From positions 1 to 5,163 of the forward strand of contig JAOUIN010000171.1 of assembly GCA_029883965.1 (NCBI GenBank): DNA of 5,163 bases, written 5' to 3'. Positions 1 through 5,163 of the stretch are shown here, piece by piece. The notes under the pieces were generated by a model that saw only the letters and a program-made list of their open reading frames with translations, did not search any database and was not told the DNA's origin. The DNA comes from Betaproteobacteria bacterium. Its GTDB lineage: Bacteria > Pseudomonadota > Gammaproteobacteria > Burkholderiales > SG8-41. The position numbers were made by a program, and so were the translations under genes. Each line of letters starts with the position of its first letter. Position 1 is the first letter of the stretch.

Positions 1-1
1 T

Positions 2-532
2 GCCAAGATGCTGATTCCGTTCAACGCGGTGGTTCAGCGCCAGGGCGCGGGCAGCGTGCTCACCGCCAGGCTCAAGGAAATGGCGGTGATCAAGACCAGC
101 CATGTCAACGGCTGCAGGTATTGAATGGCCCACAACACGTCGCTTGGTCAAGCGGCAGGTATCAGCGAAGAGCAGGTCAACGTGATCGGTACCGACGAGT
201 ACATGGAATCCCCGCATCTGAATGCGCGCGAGAAGGCCGCGGTGCTGTGGGCCGAACATGTCGCCAAAAACACGGCACGCAGCCGGGACGATGTTTTTGA
301 AATCGTACGCAAGGAGTTTAATGAGGCCGAGATCATCGACCTGACCCTGATCTGCTGCTACTTCAACATGTTCAACCGGATTACCGACTCGCTGAAGATG
401 CCAATCGAGATCCAGGCCGAAGTCGACAAGATCAAGACCTCGGTCAGTTTAGACCCCGCTAAAGTAAAAACGTATCTGGCAACGGTCGTGGAGAAATGGC
501 CGGCGTCGTTCCCGGCACCGAATCCTGATTGA
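2..532 (+). CDS. Carboxymuconolactone decarboxylase / AhpD-like selenoprotein, CxxU motif (5' partial)
   Basis: The frame is open from the window edge through an in-frame TGA at 122-124 to a TGA stop at 530-532, giving 176 visible residues. Residues before the TGA (LKEMAVIKTSHVNGCRY) and after it (MAHNTSLGQAAGISEEQ) together match the core of the CMD/AhpD family, in which this spot reads NGCxYC. The TGA therefore replaces the second Cys of the redox CxxC. With visible numbering, Glu26 lies 12 residues before Cys38, the same spacing as Glu118 and Cys130 in Mycobacterium AhpD; U41 corresponds to Cys133. His44 is at +3 from U41, and +4, where AhpD has His137, is Asn. A C-terminal helical part follows (about residues 75-140, AREKAAVLWAEHVA onward). 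Family members use the dithiol for disulfide/peroxide reduction, usually in the cytoplasm. The start codon lies upstream of the window. A Bug-type binding protein follows after 128 bases. The alternative is a nonsense-mutated pseudogene, which the intact frame and SECIS-like hairpin make less likely. Confidence 0.88.
122..124 (+). other. In-frame TGA, predicted selenocysteine codon
   Basis: This TGA falls at the second cysteine of the CxxC motif of the CMD/AhpD-like protein (C-R-Y-TGA-M-A-H). An ATG follows directly at 125-127, so an automatic caller would start a shortened protein there and lose the whole active-site Cys/Sec pair. The true stop of the gene is another TGA at 530-532, which has no such family context. 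Confidence 0.85.
139..156 (+). promoter_or_regulatory. Candidate bacterial SECIS hairpin
   Basis: GTCGCTT (139-145) pairs with AAGCGGC (150-156), including one U-G wobble, around the tetraloop GGTC (146-149). The loop begins 21 bases after the TGA. In E. coli fdhF the SelB-binding hairpin also has a GGUC loop, about 18 bases after its UGA, and bacterial SECIS models require a G in the first two loop positions. The element lies inside the coding frame, as is normal in bacteria. It was found by eye; no folding energy was computed. Confidence 0.72.
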
Positions 533-649
533 CGCGGAACCACGCCCTTAGATGGCACACCGAGCCGGAAATGATCTACCATCCATGCGGAGCAAAAAAC
601 CGGGGCATCGAACCTCATCGCCTCTTAAACGGCGCAATACTTTCAATTC

Positions 650-655
650 GAGGAG
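650..655 (+). promoter_or_regulatory. Ribosome binding site of the Bug-family gene
   Basis: GAGGAG lies five bases before ATG 661. It settles the start: the frame is open further upstream, but only the 661 start has a good Shine-Dalgarno sequence and places a signal peptide at the N-terminus. Confidence 0.8.
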
Positions 656-660
656 CAGTC

Positions 661-1635
661 ATGATCAGATCCATGCTGGGAAAGAACCTTCTGTTGTCGG
701 CAGTAATGGTGTTCGGTGCGATCGGTGCCGCGACGGCCGCCTATCCTGAGAAGCCGGTCCGCTTCATCGTGCCGTTCAGCACCGGCGGTGGCACCGACCT
801 GCAGGGGCGCCTGCTGGCAGACAAACTGCGCGCGGGTCTGGGGCAGCCGATGCTCGTGGACAACCGGACGGGTAACGGCGGACTGATCGGCGCCGAAGCC
901 GCTGCAAGGGCTGCGCCCGACGGCTATACGGTACTGATGACTTCGGCGTCAATTTCACTGAACGCGGTCCTGCAAAAAAACACCATGCGTTTTGATCTGC
1001 TCAAGGATCTCGATCCGGTGACCTGGGTAAGCAACACGGCACTGGTGCTCGCGATACATCCAAGCGTCCCGGCGAAATCCGTCAAGGACCTCGTGGCCAT
1101 TTCCAAGCGGGCGCCGAACGGATTGAACATCGGCGCCAACGGCGTCGGCACGACCAGTCACCTGTCGGCCGAGATGTTCAAGCAGTTCACCAAGGTAAAA
1201 AGCGAAATCATCCAGTACAAGGGCGGCGGCCCGTCCGGACTGTCGCTCGCGACCGGTGAATCCGACATGCTCTTCAACACGCCGACCGCGCTGATGACGC
1301 ACCTGAATGCCAAACGCATCCGGGCCCTGGCCGTCACCACCGAGAAACCGACGGCGTGGAATCCGGATCTGCCGACGATGAATACTTATTACCCCGGTTT
1401 TGTAACGGATCAGTGGTACGCGGTCTTTGTACCGGCGGGCACTTCGAAGGACATCGTCGCGACGCTGCAAGCGCAAATCAAGAAAGCGCTGGATACGAAG
1501 GAAGTGCGGGAGTTCTATCGCCAGCAGGCGCTGGATCCGGTGGGCAGCACGCCTGAAGAACTGACCAAACTGCTCAAGACCGAGATTTCGAAATACACCG
1601 ACGTGGTCAAAAAAGCCGGCATCAAAACCCGTTAA
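661..1635 (+). CDS. Bug/TctC-family periplasmic solute-binding protein
   Basis: A 324-residue protein, the usual length for the tripartite tricarboxylate transporter substrate-binding (Bug, TctC) family. Residues 1-26 form a Sec signal peptide: MIRSMLGK, a hydrophobic stretch, then ATA before the likely cleavage site. The mature protein starts near YPEKPVRFIVPF, followed by STGGGTDLQGRLLADKL, LGQPMLVDNRTGNGGLIGAE and AAPDGYTVLM, all classic family blocks. The family binds small carboxylates or amides in the periplasm and delivers them to a TctAB-type carrier, or signals their presence. No tctA or tctB is visible here, which is common because many Bug receptors are orphans. The ligand cannot be told from sequence. 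The gene lies 128 bases downstream of the CMD selenoprotein on the same strand with no obvious terminator between, so cotranscription is possible. It ends in TAA. Confidence 0.95.
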   Translation: MIRSMLGKNLLLSAVMVFGAIGAATAAYPEKPVRFIVPFSTGGGTDLQGRLLADKLRAGLGQPMLVDNRTGNGGLIGAEAAARAAPDGYTVLMTSASISLNAVLQKNTMRFDLLKDLDPVTWVSNTALVLAIHPSVPAKSVKDLVAISKRAPNGLNIGANGVGTTSHLSAEMFKQFTKVKSEIIQYKGGGPSGLSLATGESDMLFNTPTALMTHLNAKRIRALAVTTEKPTAWNPDLPTMNTYYPGFVTDQWYAVFVPAGTSKDIVATLQAQIKKALDTKEVREFYRQQALDPVGSTPEELTKLLKTEISKYTDVVKKAGIKTR

Positions 1636-1685
1636 CAGTGGCGAAATATCGTAAGCAGTTGATTTAATTTAGTTTTTAACGACTC

Positions 1686-1728
1686 GCGGGGTGGGCAGAT
1701 CACGCAACAAGCTATCCTGCCGCCCCGC
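1686..1728. terminator. Hairpin between converging genes, possible bidirectional terminator
   Basis: GCGGGGTGGG-CAG (1686-1698) pairs with CTGCCGCCCCGC (1717-1728), giving about 12 base pairs with one G-U pair and one bulged G, around an 18-base loop. It lies 50 bases after the Bug stop and just past the YciI stop, where both converging transcripts should end. Neither strand has a proper T-run directly after the stem. An A/T-rich stretch at 1659-1680 lies beyond it on the minus-strand side. It may act as a terminator or as a 3' end stabiliser. Confidence 0.5.
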
Positions 1729-1736
1729 CTGATCCG

Positions 1737-2339
1737 TCAGCGCCGCCCGCCGAACATCCAGCGATGCACTTCCACTGACCGGTAAGCACCGGCTTTGACC
1801 AGCGGGTCGTCGTGCCAGACGGCATCAAAAGCCGCGCGGTCGGGCATCTGGATCATCATCACCGTTCCGGCCCAGGCGCTGCCATCGTCGCTGAGCAGTG
1901 AACCGGTCACGATCACGCGCGGTTCGACGTTGTGCCGCGAAAAGTGTGTGCGCCGCGCCTGCAGCAGCGTTTCGGCCCCGGCCGCTGCCGCAGGTACGCC
2001 CTGCGCGATGACCAGAAAGCGCTGCTCGGCATCTAGTGGCGTTTTGTATTCCCACATGGTGCGGCCGCTTTCATTGCGCCAGCGGCCAATGATCACTTCG
2101 CTGTAAAGCCCGGCCTTGTGTCGCGGCTCTTCGTAGGCAAAGCGCTGCACCGCCGCCGCATCGGGCAGATCAACGATATGCATGCTGCCGGTCTGAGCGG
2201 TGCCGTCGTCGGTCAGCGTCGGGCCGCGGGCGACGAAACCCGCGGCATAGTCGTCCATGAACGCCCAGTGCGCCTGTTCGGTCTGCTTGCGCAGCGCCCC
2301 GACACCGGGATTGTCACGACAGAAAAAGAAATAGTGCAT
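1737..2339 (-). CDS. Tandem YciI-like domain protein
   Basis: A 200-residue protein made of two YciI-like (dimeric ferredoxin-fold) halves, residues about 1-90 and 106-196. The halves align with each other: QAHWAFMDDYAAGFVARGPTL with THFSRHNVEPRVIVTGSLL, both followed by a DDG, then EEPRHKAGLYSEVIIGRW with DDPLVKAGAYRSVEVHRW. Each half keeps a His (His24; His132 or His136) and an Asp (Asp44/45; Asp151/152) at the places where YciI proteins have their putative active-site pair. Typical YciI proteins are single domains of about 90-100 residues that dimerise; here the dimer seems to be built into one chain. The biochemical role of most YciI proteins is unknown. GAGGA six bases before the ATG (plus-strand 2346-2350) supports this start. 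It lies 86 bases downstream of the DASS transporter on the same strand, so they may form an operon. Confidence 0.85.
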   Translation of the reverse strand: MHYFFFCRDNPGVGALRKQTEQAHWAFMDDYAAGFVARGPTLTDDGTAQTGSMHIVDLPDAAAVQRFAYEEPRHKAGLYSEVIIGRWRNESGRTMWEYKTPLDAEQRFLVIAQGVPAAAAGAETLLQARRTHFSRHNVEPRVIVTGSLLSDDGSAWAGTVMMIQMPDRAAFDAVWHDDPLVKAGAYRSVEVHRWMFGGRR

Positions 2340-2425
2340 GGTCGGTCCTCATTGTGGCATTTGGCTTGCGCATTGGTGAATCAAACCCGCCACCATTTTG
2401 ATTCCTTTATTGGAAAGAGTGTACC

Positions 2426-3949
2426 TCACAAGCCGAATACGAGCGGTGCAAGCAAAATCATTTCGCCGACGATCACGCCAATCGCGATGATGTTGAGCCA
2501 GAAGCCGGCTTTCACCATGTCGCCGAGCTTCAACCCGCTGTAGGAGAACACGATGGCATTGGGTGGCGTAGCCACCGGCATCATGAAAGCCATCGATGCG
2601 CCCAGCGCCACCGGCACGACGATGATGCGCGGGTCGATCCCCAGGCCGACGGCGACGGCGCCGAGTATCGGCAGAAAAGTCGCAGTCGAGGCGGTATTGG
2701 ATGTGATTTCGGTGAGATAGATGATGGCCGCAGTGACGATGAGGATGAGCACCCAGGTGCTGACCTCGAACCCCGACACCTGCGTGCCGATCCACATCGC
2801 CAGGCCTGTCCCGTTGAAGCCATCAGCGAGTGCCAGGCCGCCTCCGAAAAGCAACAGCACACCCCATGGAATGTTGCGCGCTGATTCCCAGTCGAGTGCG
2901 AACTGCGCTTTCTCGCGCGACACCGGCCACGCGAAAAGCAGCAGCGCGGCCAGCAACGCAATCGTGGTGTCGGTGATCGCCAGTCCGCTCAAGTCTGCGA
3001 GCGGCTGGCGCAGGATCCAGCCCAGCGCCGCCAGCACGAACACCGCCGCGACCACGCCCTCACCCCGCGACATGGGACCGAGTGCTGCGAATTCGCTACG
3101 GATGACGTCGGCCGCATCGCCTATTTTCAGTTCGCGCACGGAGAAAATCACCCGGGTCAGCATCAGCCAGGTCACCGGCAGCATGACGAGCACCACCGGC
3201 ATGCCGATCTGCATCCAGGTGAAGAAATCGATTGGGATGCCGTGGCTGCGTTGCAAGTAGCTCGCGAGCAGCGCGTTGGGCGGTGAGCCGATCAGTGTGC
3301 CCACGCCGCCAATCGAGGCTGAATACGCAATGCTCAGCATCAAGGCAACGCCGAAATTTCGAACCATGGCGCGGTCGGGCGTTTTCCGGGCAATGAATTC
3401 GATCACTGACAAACCCACCGCAAACATCATGATGGTCGCGGCCGTGTTGGAAATCCACATGGACAGGAAAGCCGTCGCCAGCATGAAGCCGGCGATGATG
3501 CCGCCCGCACTGGTGCCGACGATGCGGATGATTTTGAGAGCAATGCGTTTGTGCAAACCCCAGCGCTGCATCGCTGCGGCAAGCAGGAAACCCCCGAGAA
3601 ACAGGAAAATCAGCGGGTGGCCGTAATTGGCCGTTACCGCGCCGATCTGTCCGATGCCGAGCAAGGGCATCATCGGAATCGGCAACAATGCAGTTGCCGG
3701 AATCGGCACCGCTTCGCCGATCCACCACACCACCATCCACGCCGCGAATGCGGCCAGACGCCACGCCTCGGGGCTCAAGCCCTGCGGCGACGGCAGTGCC
3801 AGCAGCACGAGCATCAGCACCGGCCCGGCAAAGAGTGCGATCACCCGCCTGACCGGCACCGGCTGGGCACGCGTGTGCCCTGTGCCTTCTCCCGCGGCCG
3901 GATGCGTGTGATCGGTTTCGTCGCGGCCATTCGCGTTGTTACTTGCCAT
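2426..3949 (-). CDS. DASS/SLC13-family sodium-coupled di/tricarboxylate-type transporter
   Basis: A 507-residue inner-membrane protein, close to the family norm. After a hydrophilic, cytosol-like N-tail (residues 1-34, His/Asp/Glu rich) it shows many hydrophobic helices. Both signature SNT motifs of the divalent anion:sodium symporters are present: SMWISNTAAT (SNT at 167-169) and TEITSNTAST (SNT at 417-419). Each is followed by its matching Pro-Pro-Asn block, GSPPNALLAS near 221 and ATPPNAIVF near 460, which reflects the inverted repeat of the fold. In VcINDY the SNT motifs hold the substrate carboxylates and Na+. Likely substrates are C4-dicarboxylates such as succinate, or related anions; sulfate-type or other DASS members cannot be excluded. 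GAAGG (plus-strand 3956-3960) six bases before the ATG supports the start. The stop is TGA, showing normal use of that codon. YciI-like protein follows downstream. Confidence 0.93.
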   Translation of the reverse strand: MASNNANGRDETDHTHPAAGEGTGHTRAQPVPVRRVIALFAGPVLMLVLLALPSPQGLSPEAWRLAAFAAWMVVWWIGEAVPIPATALLPIPMMPLLGIGQIGAVTANYGHPLIFLFLGGFLLAAAMQRWGLHKRIALKIIRIVGTSAGGIIAGFMLATAFLSMWISNTAATIMMFAVGLSVIEFIARKTPDRAMVRNFGVALMLSIAYSASIGGVGTLIGSPPNALLASYLQRSHGIPIDFFTWMQIGMPVVLVMLPVTWLMLTRVIFSVRELKIGDAADVIRSEFAALGPMSRGEGVVAAVFVLAALGWILRQPLADLSGLAITDTTIALLAALLLFAWPVSREKAQFALDWESARNIPWGVLLLFGGGLALADGFNGTGLAMWIGTQVSGFEVSTWVLILIVTAAIIYLTEITSNTASTATFLPILGAVAVGLGIDPRIIVVPVALGASMAFMMPVATPPNAIVFSYSGLKLGDMVKAGFWLNIIAIGVIVGEMILLAPLVFGL

Positions 3950-4183
3950 GGCGGACCTTCAGATTGGCTCGCAATGCCGCAGATGCGGTGACAGCAGCGG
4001 CATTGATTAACACGTCATTGACCGGGAATACGCGGCGACTTGCACCCCCACATCGACCAACAGTATCGGAGTCGATTTCCTTTTGAAAGTCAGGCGGGTC
4101 AGCACGATACTTCCGCGCACGCGGCGAGCAGCCCAAACCCGGCCCGCTGGATGCCCGGCCATTACCGGACCGGACGCAACCCG

Positions 4184-4390
4184 TCAGGGTTTGCCGCTGC
4201 GACGCTGGTTGCTGCGTTCGCCGGGGCGCTGTGACTGGCGCGGCACCTGGGTCCGGTGAATTTCCTGTCGAACCTGCGAGCGGCTGGCGGTAGCCGCTTT
4301 GCTTTTCGGAACAACGGGGTCGGGTTTGTTCGACGCGCCCGCCTTACGGCTTTTTGCGGGCGCATTAGTGGAACTCACAGGTTTTTTCAT
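4184..4390 (-). CDS. Small, very basic hypothetical protein
   Basis: A 68-residue frame starting MKKPVSSTNAPAKSRKAG, rich in Lys, Arg, Ser, Pro, Ala and Gln, with 17 Lys/Arg against 3 Asp/Glu and no hydrophobic core. It is probably disordered and might bind nucleic acid (inference only). AGAGGT (plus-strand 4400-4405) lies nine bases before ATG 4390. A GTG three codons upstream is in frame but abuts that Shine-Dalgarno sequence, so the ATG is preferred. Its codons mostly end in G or C like those of the neighbours. No family is recognised. In GC-rich DNA a frame of this size can occur by chance. Confidence 0.45.
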   Translation of the reverse strand: MKKPVSSTNAPAKSRKAGASNKPDPVVPKSKAATASRSQVRQEIHRTQVPRQSQRPGERSNQRRSGKP

Positions 4391-4582
4391 GGTTGCCACA
4401 CCTCTATAAAATGAACGCGGCTCATATGCATCTGCCGCCCTTCTTGATCAGATCAGGGGACTCGTTTATTTCACTGCCCCATAAAACAATTGTAGACAAC
4501 GTCGCTCGGTTCCTTTTGATCCAGGTCAATCGTGCGGAATGTTCTGCGGTAACAGTGCATTCGCGGATCAACTCCGGCCCGA

Positions 4583-4612
4583 TTGAGTCACGCGGTTCAG
4601 CGCATGTATGAT
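4583..4612 (+). promoter_or_regulatory. Candidate sigma-70 promoter for the peroxiredoxin-like gene
   Basis: TTGAGT (4583-4588, four of six consensus bases) and TATGAT (4607-4612, five of six) are separated by 18 bases. Transcription would begin near 4619 and leave a leader of roughly 120 bases before ATG 4738. No operator for OxyR or other peroxide regulators was recognised. It was found by eye. Confidence 0.4.
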
Positions 4613-4723
4613 GTGTCCAGGCAGGCGTTCGCCGGATTTCGCCATACTCCCTTCGTTTCGATTGCGCAGGGCACGCATGTGTCGTAACCCATTGCGCGCG
4701 GCATTTATTTTCACGGTTCAGGC

Positions 4724-4731
4724 AGAAGGAG
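4724..4731 (+). promoter_or_regulatory. Ribosome binding site of the peroxiredoxin-like gene
   Basis: AGAAGGAG is a near-perfect Shine-Dalgarno sequence six bases before ATG 4738. Another in-frame ATG at 4732 directly abuts it and is too close to be used, so 4738 is the start. Confidence 0.85.
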
Positions 4732-4737
4732 ATGCAG

Positions 4738-5163
4738 ATGGCAAAAAAACTGGGGATCGGTGACACGTTCCCGAATGTGACGCTCAACCTCGTCAAAGGC
4801 GGCAGCGTTACCCTGCCCGAGGGAATTGGCGCCAAGTACGGCGTGGTGCTGTTTTATCGCGGCCACTGGTGACCCTACTGTCGCCGACAGTTGGCCGGCT
4901 TCGAAAAGCTCAAGGCTGAGCTGGAGGCGGTGGGTGCCAAAGTATTCGCCGCCAGCGTCGATCCGGTCGACAAGGCGGGCGAGGTTGCCGCAGAATTATC
5001 GTTCCCCGTGGCTTACGGGGTCACGCGTGTGGTCGCCGAGCAGCTGGATTCGTGGTGGGAAGAACGCCGCAGCATCATCCAGCCGTCCGAGTTCATCATG
5101 ACCGCAGAGGGAAAGATCATCGCTTCGAGTTACAGCGACGGCCCGGTGGGTCGCATTGACGCC
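4738..5163 (+). CDS. Peroxiredoxin/thioredoxin-like (AhpC/TSA superfamily) selenoprotein, UxxC motif (3' partial)
   Basis: 142 codons are visible and the frame runs off the window. The N-terminus MAKKLGIGDTFPNVTLNLVKG is typical of AhpC/TSA-fold proteins. GVVLFYRGHW leads into the active site, then TGA (codon 45), PYCRRQLAGFEKLKAEL, VFAASVDP (about 69-76), FPVAYGVT (89-96) and PSEFIMTAEGKIIASSYSDG (116-135). Relatives read RGxWCPYCRRQL, so the TGA sits at the first, attacking Cys, leaving U45-P-Y-C48. The classic Prx PxxxTxxC site is absent; this is the CxxC-bearing Prx-like branch, which reduces peroxides or disulfides in the cytoplasm (family knowledge). Everything after the TGA remains in frame and family-like for 97 codons, arguing against a decayed gene. 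It is divergent from the small basic gene and has its own strong ribosome binding site and a candidate promoter. The alternative is a fresh nonsense mutation. Confidence 0.88.
4870..4872 (+). other. In-frame TGA, predicted selenocysteine codon
   Basis: This TGA lies in G-H-W-TGA-P-Y-C-R-R-Q-L, exactly at the first Cys of the WCPYC active site of Prx-like proteins. It is followed by C (TGAC), as in the E. coli fdhF selenocysteine codon. A gene caller would end a 44-residue fragment here. Confidence 0.85.
4895..4915 (+). promoter_or_regulatory. Candidate SECIS hairpin of the peroxiredoxin-like gene
   Basis: GGCTT (4897-4901) pairs with AAGCT (4906-4910), with one G-U pair, around loop CGAA (4902-4905). 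It can be extended by CC (4895-4896) with GG (4914-4915) across a small bulge. The loop starts 29 bases after the TGA and has G in its second position, fitting the general bacterial SECIS rules. Two competing hairpins exist: ACTGTC/GACAGT with loop GCC (4877-4891, loop only 10 bases from the TGA) and AGCTCA/TGAGCT with loop AGGC (4907-4922, loop 40 bases away). Which one forms cannot be decided by eye. Confidence 0.45.

Larger units (their letters stand above)
4391..4737. other. Divergent intergenic region
   Basis: It separates the minus-strand basic small protein from the plus-strand peroxiredoxin-like gene. It is more A/T-rich than its surroundings around 4400-4500. The left part holds the ribosome binding site of the small gene, an odd palindrome TGATC-A-GATCA (4445-4455) and an ACAATTGT palindrome (4486-4493). 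The right part holds the candidate promoter at 4583-4612 and the ribosome binding site at 4724-4731. Frames crossing it on either strand have no family-like sequence or good start sites, and no RNA gene is recognised. Confidence 0.6.

Noticed and set aside
125..532. A separate 135-residue gene starting at ATG 125
   Set aside because: The family-like sequence continues upstream through the TGA, and starting here removes the CxxU active site. Restart of translation at this ATG when selenium is lacking is possible but unsupported; only a weak CAGG lies upstream.
529..660. Upstream extension of the Bug gene to ATG 529
   Set aside because: It overlaps the CMD stop, lacks a good ribosome binding site and puts 44 unlike residues before an obvious signal peptide.
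3939..4136. 65-residue minus-strand frame overlapping the transporter start
   Set aside because: It has no family-like sequence and overlaps a well-supported start and ribosome binding site. Bases 3950-4183 show nothing else convincing.
4010..4186. Selenocysteine readthrough of the TGA at the end of the small basic gene
   Set aside because: The frame stays open for about 58 codons after the TGA, but there is no Cys partner, family match or redox context; long open stretches are expected in GC-rich DNA.
4445..4455. TGATC-A-GATCA palindrome as an operator
   Set aside because: It is short, occurs once and is not placed over a recognised promoter; it could arise by chance.
4422..4835. 137-residue minus-strand frame across the intergenic region
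   Set aside because: It runs antisense into the Prx-like gene and its translation looks like chance sequence.
2..5163. Genome-wide reassignment of TGA to Cys or Trp
   Set aside because: TGA ends the CMD, YciI-like and DASS genes at the expected C-termini, and Trp is written TGG throughout, including just before the second in-frame TGA.

Overview
GC-rich bacterial DNA. The single Bug/TctC-type periplasmic binding protein, a family strongly expanded in Burkholderiales and relatives, suggests a betaproteobacterium or near relative (inference). Five gene bodies and one possible small gene are visible.

The main result is two probable selenoprotein genes, one at each end of the window. Each has an in-frame TGA exactly where its redox family has a catalytic cysteine. 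At the left edge (2-532, + strand, 5' end outside the window) is a carboxymuconolactone decarboxylase/AhpD-like protein whose CxxC is written C-R-Y-TGA. At the right edge (4738-5163, + strand, 3' end outside the window) is a peroxiredoxin/thioredoxin-like protein whose WCPYC is written W-TGA-P-Y-C. Both frames keep family-like sequence on either side of the TGA. The first is followed by a hairpin with a GGTC loop, the same loop as in the E. coli formate dehydrogenase SECIS element. Ordinary gene calling would split or truncate both genes. TGA also serves as a normal stop in this window: it ends the first gene itself, the transporter and the YciI gene. Genome-wide reassignment of TGA is therefore not the explanation.

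Layout: the CMD selenoprotein is followed on the same strand, after 128 bases, by a Bug-family solute-binding protein (661-1635). A strong hairpin (1686-1728) lies between this gene and the converging minus-strand pair: a tandem two-domain YciI-like protein (1737-2339) and, 86 bases upstream of it, a DASS/SLC13 sodium-dicarboxylate-type carrier (2426-3949). Bases 3950-4183 hold no convincing gene. A possible small, very basic protein (4184-4390, minus strand) follows. A divergent intergenic region of 347 bases (4391-4737) then carries a candidate promoter for the peroxiredoxin-like gene.

Taken together, the locus combines carboxylate uptake (Bug receptor, DASS carrier) with thiol/selenol redox defence (AhpD-like and Prx-like proteins). 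A functional partnership between the two selenoproteins is inference. The Sec machinery (selA, selB, selC, selD) lies outside this window, so its presence in the genome is the key outside test.
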